A DNA stretch of 64,000 nt, taken from the NCBI RefSeq assembly GCF_900156175.1, contig NZ_FTMV01000018.1, forward strand, positions 62,001 through 126,000, read 5' to 3'. Within the stretch, counting starts at the first letter, position 1. Every line of letters starts with the position of its first letter. The DNA comes from Janthinobacterium sp. TND4EL3. Its GTDB lineage: Bacteria; Pseudomonadota; Gammaproteobacteria; Burkholderiales; Burkholderiaceae_D. Below, piece by piece: positions 51,239-61,800 of this stretch. The position numbers were made by a program, and so were the translations under genes. The notes under the pieces were generated by a model. That model was not told the origin of the DNA, ran no database searches, and was given only the letters and a program-made list of their open reading frames with translations.

Positions 51239-53857
51239 ATGAAAAAGTCCATCCCCCTTCGTCCACGGCACGGCCGCCTGCTGCTGGGCGCTACCGCGGC
51301 CCTCGTGCTGGGTGCATGCGGCCCCGGCCAGGAGACCACCCAGCCGCCCGCCCTGTTGGCCACGGCGACTACCCAATTCCAGGTCGAGGTGCCCGCCATC
51401 CCCGCCTCGGTGGGCGCGCTGGTGGCGCAACCGATGTTTCACACCGCCCCGGCCCTGCTCGATACGCCTGACGGGCGCGACAGCGCCAACAGCAGCGGCT
51501 CGGCCCACTGGCGCCCGCATTTGCAGCAGCTCCCCGGCGCCATGGCGGAAATGAGCACGCGGCGCCTGACGGCGCAAAAAATCGCCGCTGCGCAGCAGGC
51601 GGCGCAGGACATCGCGCCGCTGCTCAGTGGCGACGCGGCGGACGTCGCCACGCCCATGGCCGGCAGCAGCGTCGTGGCCACCTACTCGCCCGCGCAAATC
51701 CGCGCCGCCTACGACCTGCCCGCCCTGCCGGCGGCAGGCACGGCGCTGACGCCAGCCCAGGCGGCCCAGCTGGGCGCAGGGCAGACGATCTACATCGTCG
51801 ACGCCATGCACAACCCGAACGCCGCCGCCGAACTGGCCATCTTCAACCAGAAATTCGGCTTGCCCGGCTGCACCACCAAGGCCATCGCCACGAATGCCAC
51901 CCTGCCCCTGCCGCCCGCCCCGGCCGGCGGCTGCGAATTTTCCGTTGTCTACAACACGCCATCGAGCACCATGACGGCCACCGCACCGGCCTATAACTCG
52001 GGCTGGGCCATGGAAATCGCCCTCGACGTGCAGTGGGCGCATGCCACGGCGCCGCTGGCGCGCATCGTGCTGATCGAGGCGCCCGACGCCTCCATCAACA
52101 GCCTGCTGGGCGCCGTGCGCCTGGCCAACCTGATGGGTCCAGGCGTCGTGTCGATGAGCTTTGGCGCCGCCGAAGGCAGCTGGACGGCCTCCGTCGACAG
52201 CGCCTTCACGGGCAAGAACATGAGCTACCTGGCCGCCACGGGCGACTCGGGCAGCGGCGTGTCGTGGCCATCCGTGTCGCCCAACGTGCTGGCCGTGGGC
52301 GGCACCACGCTCAGCTACAGCGGCAGCGGTGCGCGCAGCGAAGCGGCCTGGTCCGGCACTGGCGGCGGCATCAGCGCCTATACGGCCCTGCCCACCTACC
52401 AGACGGCCAGCGTGCCAGGCCTGACCAATCTGCTGCGGCGCAACGTGGCCGACGTGGCCTTCAATGCCGACCCCGCCACAGGCCAGTACACGGCCGTGAT
52501 GACACCAGGCAGCAGTACCGCCAGCTGGCTCAGCATCGGCGGCACCAGCCTGTCCACGCCGCAATGGGCCGGCCTGATCGCCATCGCCAACGCCAGCCGC
52601 GCGCTGCAGGCCAAGACGGCGCTCGGCTTGCCGCACAGCATCTTGTACGGCCAGATCGCCACCGTGCCCGGCACCTTTGCCAGCAGCTTTGCCGACATCA
52701 CGCGCGGCAGCAACGGCACCTGCAGCGTGTGCACGGCCAGGGTCGGCTATGACCCGCTGGGCGGCCTGGGCACGCCGAACGTGAAAAGCCTGGTGGCCAG
52801 CCTGTCCGGCACGCAGATCGCCCCCGCCGCCCCCGTGGTGGCGCCGGCCGGCATCAACGGCGCGGCAGGCAAGCCGCTGTCATTCACCGTCTCGGCCAGC
52901 GCCGCCAATCCCCTCAGCTACACCATGCTGGGCGCGCCGGCCGGCATGAGCATTGCTTCCACGGGCGTGGCCAGCTGGGCCGCCCCCGTGGCGGGCACGT
53001 ATGCCGTGACCATGGTGGCCAAGGATACGGTCACTGGCCTGACCGGCCAGGGCGTGTACACAGTCACCATCGCCCCCGTCGCGCCGCCCGTCGTCGCCGC
53101 CGGCGCCATCACGGGCAAGGTGGGCACGGCGCTGGCGTTCAATGTCAGCGTCACGGCCGCCAATCCCGTCAGCTATGCGCTCAGCGGCGCGCCCGCCGGC
53201 ATGACCATCAGCAGCACCGGCCTCGTGAGCTGGGCCGCCCCCGTGGCCGGCAGCTACGCCGTCACCGTCACGGCCACGGACAGCAAGACCGGCCTGAGCG
53301 GCAAGGGCCTGTACACGGTGGCCATCGCCGCCCCGCTGCCGCCCGTGGTCACCGTGGCCAGCGTCAGCGGCAAGCCCGGCGTGGCCCTGTCGTTCACGGC
53401 CACGGTGGTGGCGCCCAACGCCGTCACATACAGCCTGTCAGGCGCGCCGTCCGGCATGGCCATCAGCGCCGCCGGCGTCATCAGCTGGGCCAATCCCGTG
53501 CTGGGCAGCTACAACGTGACCGTCATCGCCAAGGATACGAAAACGGGCTTGACGGGCCAGGCCGTGGCCACGGTGAAAATCGCCGCCGCCGGCCCCACGA
53601 TCAGTGCCGCCGCCATGACGGGCGTTGCGGGCAAGGCCATGAGCGGCAGCATCGTGCTGACGGCGCCAGGTGCGACCTCGCTGCGGATCTCGATCGACGG
53701 CGCGCCGCTGGGCATGCAGTTTTCCATGAGCGGCCTGACCATCACGGCCTACTGGCCGCAACCGGTGACCGGCAGCTATACGCTGAAGGTCGTGGCGCTG
53801 GACAATAACGGCCTGACGGCGCAGCTGACCGTGCCGGTGACCATCACGGCAAAATAA
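51239..53857 (+). CDS. S53 (sedolisin) family lipoprotein protease with Ig-like repeats
   Basis: An 872-aa protein. A signal peptide ends in lipobox LGAC (Cys27), giving a surface or periplasmic lipoprotein. The S53 catalytic set is visible: Glu259 and Asp263 in EIALDVQ, oxyanion Asp336 in GDSGSG, and Ser437 in GGTSLSTP. The calcium-site region is ADITRGSNG...GYDPLGGLGTP. From about residue 535, three or four putative Ig (He_PIG-like) repeats follow, each containing SYxLxGAPxGM. GGAGAG precedes ATG 51239. The c-di-GMP riboswitch in the leader indicates control by the biofilm/motility second messenger. Confidence 0.9.
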   Translation: MKKSIPLRPRHGRLLLGATAALVLGACGPGQETTQPPALLATATTQFQVEVPAIPASVGALVAQPMFHTAPALLDTPDGRDSANSSGSAHWRPHLQQLPGAMAEMSTRRLTAQKIAAAQQAAQDIAPLLSGDAADVATPMAGSSVVATYSPAQIRAAYDLPALPAAGTALTPAQAAQLGAGQTIYIVDAMHNPNAAAELAIFNQKFGLPGCTTKAIATNATLPLPPAPAGGCEFSVVYNTPSSTMTATAPAYNSGWAMEIALDVQWAHATAPLARIVLIEAPDASINSLLGAVRLANLMGPGVVSMSFGAAEGSWTASVDSAFTGKNMSYLAATGDSGSGVSWPSVSPNVLAVGGTTLSYSGSGARSEAAWSGTGGGISAYTALPTYQTASVPGLTNLLRRNVADVAFNADPATGQYTAVMTPGSSTASWLSIGGTSLSTPQWAGLIAIANASRALQAKTALGLPHSILYGQIATVPGTFASSFADITRGSNGTCSVCTARVGYDPLGGLGTPNVKSLVASLSGTQIAPAAPVVAPAGINGAAGKPLSFTVSASAANPLSYTMLGAPAGMSIASTGVASWAAPVAGTYAVTMVAKDTVTGLTGQGVYTVTIAPVAPPVVAAGAITGKVGTALAFNVSVTAANPVSYALSGAPAGMTISSTGLVSWAAPVAGSYAVTVTATDSKTGLSGKGLYTVAIAAPLPPVVTVASVSGKPGVALSFTATVVAPNAVTYSLSGAPSGMAISAAGVISWANPVLGSYNVTVIAKDTKTGLTGQAVATVKIAAAGPTISAAAMTGVAGKAMSGSIVLTAPGATSLRISIDGAPLGMQFSMSGLTITAYWPQPVTGSYTLKVVALDNNGLTAQLTVPVTITAK

Positions 53858-53879
53858 GCCGGCCAGCCGGCCACCCTAC

Positions 53880-53918
53880 GGGGCGCAGCGGGACACACGT
53901 CCCCTGCGCCCCGTTTTT
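53880..53918 (+). terminator. Rho-independent terminator of the protease gene
   Basis: A long stem, GGGGCGCAG-GGGAC with GTCCC-CTGCGCCCC (53880-53912, one bulged C, ACAC loop), is followed by TTTTT. It ends the riboswitch-protease transcript and isolates it from the toxin-antitoxin genes. Confidence 0.92.
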
Positions 53919-53996
53919 CATGCGCGCGGACCTTGCAACGAATCCGAAAAAGGAGTATACATAGTCCATAAACAGAGTTTTATTGAAGGACATCCC

Positions 53997-54434
53997 ATGA
54001 ATCTCGCCTACGCCTACCCGAAGAGCCGCTTCGAACCGGCCGTGCTCATCGACCTGAACGCCAAAGCCGAGCGCGAGCGCCTGTCGCAGGCGGCCCTGAA
54101 AGGCTTCTTCAAGCTGGCCGCCGCGTGGAAACTGCGCGACGACGATGCGCGCGAATTGCTGGGCGGCCTATCCAGCAGCGCCTACTATGAATGGAAGAAG
54201 CATCCGGACCGCGTGCTGGAAGTGGACCGCATCACGCGCATTTCGTATTTGCTGGGCATATACAAAGCGCTGCACATCCTGTACGGCGACAAACTGGCCG
54301 ACGAATGGGTGAGCTTGCCCAACAAAAACCCGATCTTCGGCGGCCGCACGCCGTTGTCGCAGATGCTGGCCGGCGGCCTGCTGGCCATGCAAACGGTGCG
54401 CAAGCTGCTCGATGCGCGCCGCGGAGGGCTGTGA
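53997..54434 (+). CDS. Xre/MbcA/ParS-type antitoxin (DUF2384)
   Basis: A 145-aa antitoxin of the Xre-RES class. The N-terminal Xre-like helical region (LSQAALKGFFKLAAAWKL, LLGGLSSSAYYEWKK) would bind the promoter. The C-terminal DUF2384 toxin-binding region carries PNKNPIFGGRTPLSQML and the closing TVRKLLDARRGG. It precedes the toxin gene with a 4-base overlap, the usual order. Repression of its own promoter is expected from the family. Confidence 0.9.
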   Translation: MNLAYAYPKSRFEPAVLIDLNAKAERERLSQAALKGFFKLAAAWKLRDDDARELLGGLSSSAYYEWKKHPDRVLEVDRITRISYLLGIYKALHILYGDKLADEWVSLPNKNPIFGGRTPLSQMLAGGLLAMQTVRKLLDARRGGL

Positions 54435-55135
54435 TCTTGCCGTCCGCCACCCTTGATCTCCTGCCCCCGCTGGCCGCCCTGCGCCAGATCGACACCTGCC
54501 GCCTGATCCCGTCGCGCTTCGCCGACATGGAGGACTCCGTGCTGGCGCCCCTGGCCGAGGACGACGGCCACCTGCGCGAGCTGTTCGAACTCGATAACGC
54601 CACCAACGCGCGCCTGGTGGCCGAGTACGGCGGCGCGCCAGGAATTGGCGTGGACGAGCTGGTTTTTGGCGTGCCGAACTTTCGCATCATTAACGCCGCC
54701 TATACGTATGCCCGCCCGGAAGGGGCGCGTTTCAACGATGGCGAGCGGGGCGCTTGGTATTGCGCCTTTGACATGAAAACGGCGCTGGCCGAGATCATTT
54801 TCCACAAGACCGTGGAATACCAGGAAATCGACTATTTCGACGACAGCGTCAGCTACCAGTCGCTGCTGGCCGATTTCTCCGCCAGCTTCCACGACCTGCG
54901 CGGCCAGGAGCGCTACCGCGCCTGCCTGGACCCGGCCAGCTACATCGCCTCGCAAGACCTGGCGGCCGTGCTGCTCGACGCAGGTTCCATGGGCGTGATC
55001 TTTCCCAGCGTGCGGCACGCCGGCGGCACCAACCTGGCCTGCTTCCGCCCTGCCCTGGTGGGCAATGTTCGCAAAGGCGCCGCCTATCGGTTAACATGGC
55101 AGGGTACGCCGACGCCGCGCGTGGAAGCCTTGTAA
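54431..55135 (+). CDS. RES-domain toxin
   Basis: A 234-aa RES-family toxin. Members degrade NAD+ by ADP-ribosyltransferase-like chemistry. Key elements are Arg in IPSRF, the sequence YTYARPEGARFNDGE, Tyr in AWYCAF, the Glu of TALAEIIFH and a downstream serine region. The start is GTG 54431 overlapping the antitoxin stop, or possibly TTG 54437, which has better spacing to GGAGGG. The toxin looks intact. Confidence 0.87.
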   Translation: MILPSATLDLLPPLAALRQIDTCRLIPSRFADMEDSVLAPLAEDDGHLRELFELDNATNARLVAEYGGAPGIGVDELVFGVPNFRIINAAYTYARPEGARFNDGERGAWYCAFDMKTALAEIIFHKTVEYQEIDYFDDSVSYQSLLADFSASFHDLRGQERYRACLDPASYIASQDLAAVLLDAGSMGVIFPSVRHAGGTNLACFRPALVGNVRKGAAYRLTWQGTPTPRVEAL

Positions 55136-55188
55136 GGCAAGCAAACCGCGCGCAACGGCACCCGACTCACCGAACATAGATATTTCGC

Positions 55189-55509
55189 ATGCAAACCAAT
55201 CCTGAAAAAGACACCGAACTGCGCCTCAAAGTAAACAGTGAAACGGCCCGCCTGGCCTGGAGCGAACTGGAAAAACACTTCGCCCAGGGCAATGTCGTCT
55301 GGGTCGCCAACGAGCTGGACCTGGTCGAAGTGGCCGTGCGCATCTCGCACGACGACAAGGCCACCATCAGCCAATGGATGGCCGACGGCAAGGTGGCCAA
55401 GGTATCCGACCAGCAGGCGCTGGACTGGCAGGCCGCCGATGCGTCCCTGTGGGCCGTCGTCGTCAGCCCGTTCATCCTGGTGCAGCAGGAAAAGCCGACG
55501 CAACACTGA
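55189..55509 (+). CDS. DUF2288 family protein
   Basis: A 106-aa cytoplasmic protein of DUF2288 (PF10052). Family features are WSELEKHFAQGNVVWV near the N-terminus, DLVEVA, a helix with WMADGKVAKVSD, and the end LWAVVVSPFILVQ. Function is unknown. It follows the RES gene by 53 bp on the same strand but is probably a separate core gene. Confidence 0.85.
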   Translation: MQTNPEKDTELRLKVNSETARLAWSELEKHFAQGNVVWVANELDLVEVAVRISHDDKATISQWMADGKVAKVSDQQALDWQAADASLWAVVVSPFILVQQEKPTQH

Positions 55510-55760
55510 AGACTGCGTTCGAGCATCAGGCGCAGCGACGCGCTGCCGTCCAGGCGCGTTACGCTGTCGCTGCGCCTCTCCCCATCCACATAGGATTGCC
55601 CTTGCTGCTGGCGCAGCAGGTTGGCCGCCGCCCCCAGCTTCAGACGCTCGGCCGGGCCGTGCACGGAAATGCTGCCGTTTTCCAGCACGTAGCCACCATC
55701 GGCCGCGACTGGCATCGAAAGCGGCAGGCTGATGATAGGCTGCCCGCAGATGGCAGGCGG
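55510..55760 (-). pseudogene. Possible gene remnant (ABC-ATPase-like C-terminus)
   Basis: The 319 bp between the DUF2288 stop and the exoprotein stop hold no complete gene. A minus-strand frame from 55715 reads MPVAADGGYVLENGSISVHG and continues through a plausible helical segment (RLKLGAAANLLRQQQG). The GYVLENGSI stretch recalls the C-terminal strand of LivF-type ATPases. There is no ATPase core, ribosome site or own stop before the DUF2288 gene, so at most it is a remnant. Confidence 0.2.
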
Positions 55761-55761
55761 C

Positions 55762-55797
55762 AAAAAAAATGCCGCTTCGCCTACGTCACGAAGCGGC
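55762..55797 (-). terminator. Rho-independent terminator of the giant exoprotein gene
   Basis: GCCGCTTCG (55771-55779) pairs perfectly with CGAAGCGGC (55789-55797). On the minus strand the stem is followed by ATTTTTTTT (complement of 55762-55770). It lies 32 bp after the exoprotein stop codon at 55829. Confidence 0.92.
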
Positions 55798-55828
55798 ACT
55801 TCCACTGGCAAATCCGGTTAATGCCCGC

Positions 55829-58800
55829 TTACTGGCTTTCGATGCTCGTGTTGCCACCTGCCACAGGCAGTCGCAAGCCCGTATCAAGCACACTCAGGCG
55901 CAAGCCCGGCAAGACATTGCTGTTCACCGATGCCGTCGTCAGCACCACCGGCGTGCTGCCCTGCCGCGGCGGGCCACCTTCCGCCGCCACCTGCACCGCG
56001 CCTTCCTTGCTGGTCACGGTTTCACCTTTCGCCACCACCTCGGCCTGTACCATATTGCCCTGCGATGGCGCCACATTGACCGCCCCGATCACGCTGGCCA
56101 CCGCGCCTTGCCGCGCTTCGGTCGGCTTGACGGTCAGCACGCCCGGCGTGTAGGTCAACGCATAGTTGGTCGACGTCTGGCCGGCGGCCGACACCAGATA
56201 GCTGCCCGATGGCGCACCGACGGTGGCCGGCGTGCTGAACACCAGATTGCCGCTGACCTCGTTCGCCAGCGTGTCGTTGCCCAGCAAACCCGTGTAGCTG
56301 GCCGTGAAGGGCGGATTGACAAGGTTCTGGTCTCTCTCGGCATTGCCCACCTTCACCCCCAGGACCGCCTGCGTGATGCTGGCCGTGGTGGTCGCCGTGG
56401 CGTTGACCGTGTAATTGCCGGCGTCCGTACCGCCAAGCGCAATGCCGTTCACCGTCACCGTTTTGTTGGCGCCGGCGTTCTTGTCGGCAAAGCTGGCGCC
56501 GCTGTTGCTGATGGTCAGCACGTCGCCGGCGATACGGTTGTCCGCCAGGGTCACGCTGGCGTTGGTCGTGGTGTCATACACGCGCGGCGCGGCGCCCGTG
56601 GCGCGCACCAGCAGACTGGCCGGCGTGATGCTGGCCGTCAAGCCGGTCGGGTTGCTGACCGTATAGTTTCTGGCCAGGCCGGTACTGGTATCGACCAGGG
56701 TCGTGCCCGTCACCGTCACCGCCTTGGCGGTGGCCGCGTTCTTGTCGGCAAACGTCGCCGTCTGACCAGCCAGTCCCAGGCTTTCCCCCGCCACCAGGCC
56801 CGCCAGCACGCCACCGGACAATTGCGCCGCCGTATTGCCGTCGTAGACTTTATTGCCAGCCAGCTGGCCCGTCACCGTCAATGCCTTGGCCGTGATGCTG
56901 GCCGTCAAGCCGGTCGGGTTGCTGACCGTGTAGTTGCTGGCCAGGCCGCTGGCCGTGTCGACCAGGGTGGTACCCGTCACCGTCACCGCCTTGGCGGTGG
57001 CCGCGTTCTTGTCGCTGAACACGGCAGTTTGACCCGCAATGTCCAGCGTTTCGCTGCCCACCAGGCCGTTCAGGGTACCGCCGGACAGGCTGGCTTGCGC
57101 ATTGCCATCGTAGACTTTATTACCGACCAGCTGGCCGGTCACCGTCAATGCCTTGGCCGTGATGCTGGCCGTCAGGCCGCTCGGGTTGCTGACCGTGTAG
57201 TTGCTGGCCAGGCCGCTGGCCGTGTCAACCAGGGTGGTACCCGTTACGGTGACCGCTTTGCCATTGGCCGCGTTCTTGTCGCTGAACACGGCGCTCTGGC
57301 CAGCCAGTCCCAGGCTTTCGCCACCCACCAGGCCGCTCAGGGTGCCTCCGGACAATTGCGCCGCCGTATTGCCGTCGTAGACTTTATTACCGACCAGCTG
57401 GCCCGTCACCGTCAGGGTTTTCGGCGTGATGCTGGCTGTCAGGCCGCTCGGGTTGCTGACCGTGTAGTTGCTGGCCAGGCCGCTGGCATCAGCCAGGCTG
57501 GCGCCGCTGACGGTAACCGTTTTGTTGCTGCCCGCGTTCTTGTCGCCAAACATGCCCGTGGTGCCTGACAATACCAGGGTTTCATCACCCACCAGGCCCT
57601 GCAAGGCGCCGCCGGTCAGGCTGGCCGCCAGCGTGCCGTCGTAGACCTTGTTGCCCGCAGCAATGCCACCGATGGTCAGTGCCTTCGGCGTGATATTGGC
57701 CGTCACGCCGGTCGGATTGCTGACCGTGTAGTTGCTGGCCAGGCCAGTGCCATCGGCCAATTGCGCGCCGCGGGCCGTCACGGCAATGTTGCTGGCCACA
57801 TTTTGAGTGGCAAATGTGCCCGTCAAGCCGGACAACGACAAGGTTTCACCGCTGACCAGGCCATTCAAGGCGCCGCCCGTCAAGCTCGCCGCAAGCGTGC
57901 CGTCATAGACCTTGTTGTCGGCAGTAACACCCGTCACCGTCAGTGCTTTCGGCGTGATGGCGCCCGTGCCGGTGGCCGTGTTGCTGGCCAGGCTGTAATT
58001 GCCCGCATCCGCGCCACCGAGTGCGATGCCGCTGACGTTGACCGTTTTACCGTTGCCGGCGTTCTTGTCGCTGAACGCGGCCTTGGTGGCGGTAAACGTC
58101 AGGCTGTCGCCGCCGAACATGCCGTTGTAGGTGGCGCCGGCGTTCAAGATGGCGGCGTCCGTGCCGTCATAGGTCTTGCTGGCGGCCGTGATGCCGCTCA
58201 CGCTGGCAATTTGCGCCTGCGTGATGGTGCCCGTGCCCGTGCCGGTGACAGCCGTCAGATTGTAGTTGCCGGCGTCCGTGCCGCCCAGGGACAGGCCGCC
58301 GGCGTTGACAGCCTTGCCGCTGCCGGCGTTCTTGTCGATGAAGTTGGCCGAGGTCGCGCTGACGTTCAAGCTGTCGCCATTGACCATGCCGGCAAACGTG
58401 GCGCCGGCGTTGCTGACGGTGGCCGTGGTGGTCGCGTCGTACACCCTGGTGCCCGCCGCAAAGCCGCTCACGCCCGTGATGCTTGCCTTGGCGATATCGC
58501 CCGTGCCGGTGGCCGTGTTGCTGGCCAGGCTGTAATTGCCCGCATCCGCGCCACCGAGTGCGATGCCGCTGACGTTGACCGTTTTACCGTTGCCGGCGTT
58601 CTTGTCGCTGAACGCGGCCTTGGTGGCGGTAAACGTCAGGCTGTCGCCGCCGAACATGCCGTTGTAGGTGGCGCCGGCGTTCAAGATGGCGGCGTCCGTG
58701 CCGTCATAGGTCTTGCTGGCGGCCGTGATGCCGCTCACGCTGGCAATTTGCGCCTGGCTGATGGTACCCGTGCCCGTGCCGGTGGCAGCCGTCAGGTTGT

Positions 58801-61800
58801 AGTTGCCGGCGTCCGTGCCGCCCAGGGACAGGCCGCCGGCATTGACAACCTTGCCGCTGCCGGCGTTCTTGTCGATGAAGTTGGCCGAGGTCGCGCTGAC
58901 GTTCAAGCTGTCGCCATTGACCATGCCGGCAAACGTGGCGCCAGCCGCATTGACGATGGCGTTCAGGCCACCGTCGTAGACCTTGCTGTCGACCACGATA
59001 CTGGTGACCGCGGAAATGGTGGCTTTGGTGATATTGGCCGTCAAGGAGGTATCGGCCAGCGTGTAGTTGGACGCCAGGCCGCCGCCGCTGCCATTGCCCA
59101 GGGTGGTGTGGACGGTGACCGTCTTGCCATTGCCGGCGTTCTTGTCGGCAAACGCGGCGGTAGGGCCTGCCGCCAGCGTTTCGCCGCTAATCAGGCCGGT
59201 GATGCTGCCCTTGTTGATGGCGGCCGTCGCGTTGCCATCGTACTCTTTATTGGCCACCGCCAGGTTAGTCCAGGTCAGCGTCTTGGCCGTGATGGTGCCG
59301 GTAACGTTGGTCGGCGCGGTCACCGTATAGTTGCTGGCCAGGCCGGTGCCGTCGACCAGGGTGGTGCCGGTAACGGTCACGGCCTTGCCGGTGCCGGCGT
59401 CCTTGTCGTTGAAGGTGCCCATCTGGCCGGACACGCTCACGGTTTCCCCGGCAACCAGGCCATTCAGGGTTCCGCCGGTCAGGCTGGCCTTGGTATTGCC
59501 GTCATACGCCTTGGCGCTGACCGTCACGCCGCTGACCGTCAGCGCTTTTGGCGTAATGCTGGCGCTCAGGCCCGCCACCGCGCCGACCGTGTAATTGCTG
59601 GCCAGGCCGCCGCCAGTGCCATCGGAGAGCGCGCCGCCCGTTACCGTCACGGCCTTGCCGCTAGCGACGTTCTTGTCGCCAAAGACGCCGGCAAGGCTGG
59701 ACAGGCCCAGCGTTTCCGAGCCGACCATGCCGCTCAGGGTGCCTCCGCTCAACACTGCGGCCAGGCCGCCATCGTAGACCTTGTCGGCGGCTGTCACGCC
59801 GTCCACCGTCAGCGCCTTCGGCGTGATATTGCCGGTCACGCCGGTGGCGTTGCTGACCGTATAGTTGCTGGCCAGGCCGGTACCGTTGCCCAGCGTGGCG
59901 CCGGTCACCGTCACGGCCTTGCCATTGCCCGCATCCTTGTCGTTGAATGCACCGCTCTGGCCGGACAGGCTCAGGGTTTCGCCGCTCACCAGGCCATTCA
60001 GGGTACCGCCCGAAATGGTCGCCTTGGTGCTGCCGTCGTAGCTCTTGCTGGCAACGCTCACGCCGGTGACCGTCAGCGCCTTTTGCGTGATGTTGGCGCT
60101 CAAGCCGGTGACCGCGCCGACCGAATAATTGCTGGCCAGGCCACCGTTGCCGCCGTCGCTCAAGCTGCCGCCGGTGACCGTCACGGCCTTGTTGGTGCCG
60201 GCATTCTTGTCGCCGAAGGTGCCCGACAGCGCGCCCAGGTTGACCGTTTCGCTACCGACCAGGCCGCTCAGGGTGCCGCCGGCAATCACCGCCGCAGTGC
60301 TGCCGTCGTAGACCTTGTCGCCGGCCGCCGCGCCAGAGACCGTCAAGGCTTTTGGCGTGATATTGGCCGTCGTGGTCGCGTTGGCCAGCGTGTAGTTGGA
60401 CGCCAGGCCGCCACCGCTGCCGTTGCCCAGCGTGGTGTTGACCGTGATGGTCTTGCCATTGGCGGCGTTCTTGTCGGAAAAACTGCCAGTGCTGGCCGAT
60501 GTCAGCGTCTCGCCGCCGACAAAACCGCTCAGCGAGCCGCCGGTAATGCTGGCGCCATTGTTGCCGTCATAAACCTTGTCGGACACCGCCAGGTTAATCC
60601 AGCTCAATTGCTTGGCCGAGATGGTGCCCGTCACGCCGCTCGGCGTGCTCAATGTGTAGTTGCTGGCCAGGCCGGTGCCGTCGCCCAGCGTTCCCAAGCT
60701 GACGGTCAGCGCCTTGCCGCTGGCGGCGTTAGCATCGTCATACATGCCGGTGGAGGCGCCCAGGTTCAGCGTTTCGCTGCCGACCAGGCCGCTCAGGGTG
60801 CCGCCCGTGACGACAGCCGTTTTGGTACCGTCGTATTCGCGGGTGGTGGTCGCCAGGCCCGATACGGTCAAGGCTTTCGGCGTGATGGTGCCCGTCAGCG
60901 GCCCTGCCACGATCGCGTAGTTGCCGCCGGCACTACCACCACCGATCACGGTCACGGACTTGCCGGTGCCGGCATCCTTGTTGTCGAAAATACCCGTATT
61001 GAAGGTGATATTGGCGATATCCTGGCTCAGTACACCGGACAGCGTACCACCGCTGATGGCGGCGGCCGTGGTGCCGTCATAGCTGCGACTCGCCACCGAG
61101 GCGCCGGAGAGCGCTACATTGAGCTTGTTGATGGTCAGGGTCGCGTCATTGGTACTGATGGCATAGCCATGCTGGCCCGAATACAGGCCGCCGGCCGTGA
61201 TGGCGTAGGTGCCGGCATTGACCGCGCTGCCCGCCGCGCCGTAACTCAGGGTACCGGACAGCGAGACGTTCGGGTTTGAATACGTGTAGCCCGGCGCCGT
61301 CCAGCTATTGGTGCCGTCATAGGTCTTGCTGGCATTCGCCGCAAACGTCACTTGCAACGGCGTCATGAAGGCGCGCAGCAAGGGATAGGTATAAGTGTCG
61401 TAGACGATCCACGTGCTGGCCAGGTTCCAGCCCGGCGCGCTGTAGGAAGACAGCAATTTCATCTGCGCGGTGGTCAAGCCGGTGCCAGTGGCGCTGGTCG
61501 CCCTGCCGCTGGTGGTGGTATCCCAGAAATTGCCGCTGCCCGAGCCGAAATTGTAGCCCAGCAAACCACCGGTATTGGTGCTGCCAGTCACCTGGCCAGT
61601 AGAATAATTATTGCTCACCGAGCCAACATTGCTGCCGAGCAAGCCACCCACGCCGTCGGCGCCGGTGACCGCTCCGGACGCATAGTTATTGCTGATAGTG
61701 CCCGTACTATTGCCGACCAGGCCGCCGACAAAGTTGTTGCCCGTCACGTTGACCGTACTGAAGTTACCGCTGACCGTGCCTCCCTGATTGGCGCCCACCA

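Noticed and set aside
56640-60900. CRISPR-like periodic repeats
   Set aside because: The repeat period (about 240-270 bp) and conserved coding frame show they are protein domain repeats, not a CRISPR array.
57761-61279. A 1172-codon open frame on the + strand opposite the giant exoprotein
   Set aside because: It is the antisense shadow of a repetitive high-GC gene; the minus-strand frame has clear YDG repeats, while this one is a biased Arg/Gly/Ala peptide without domains.
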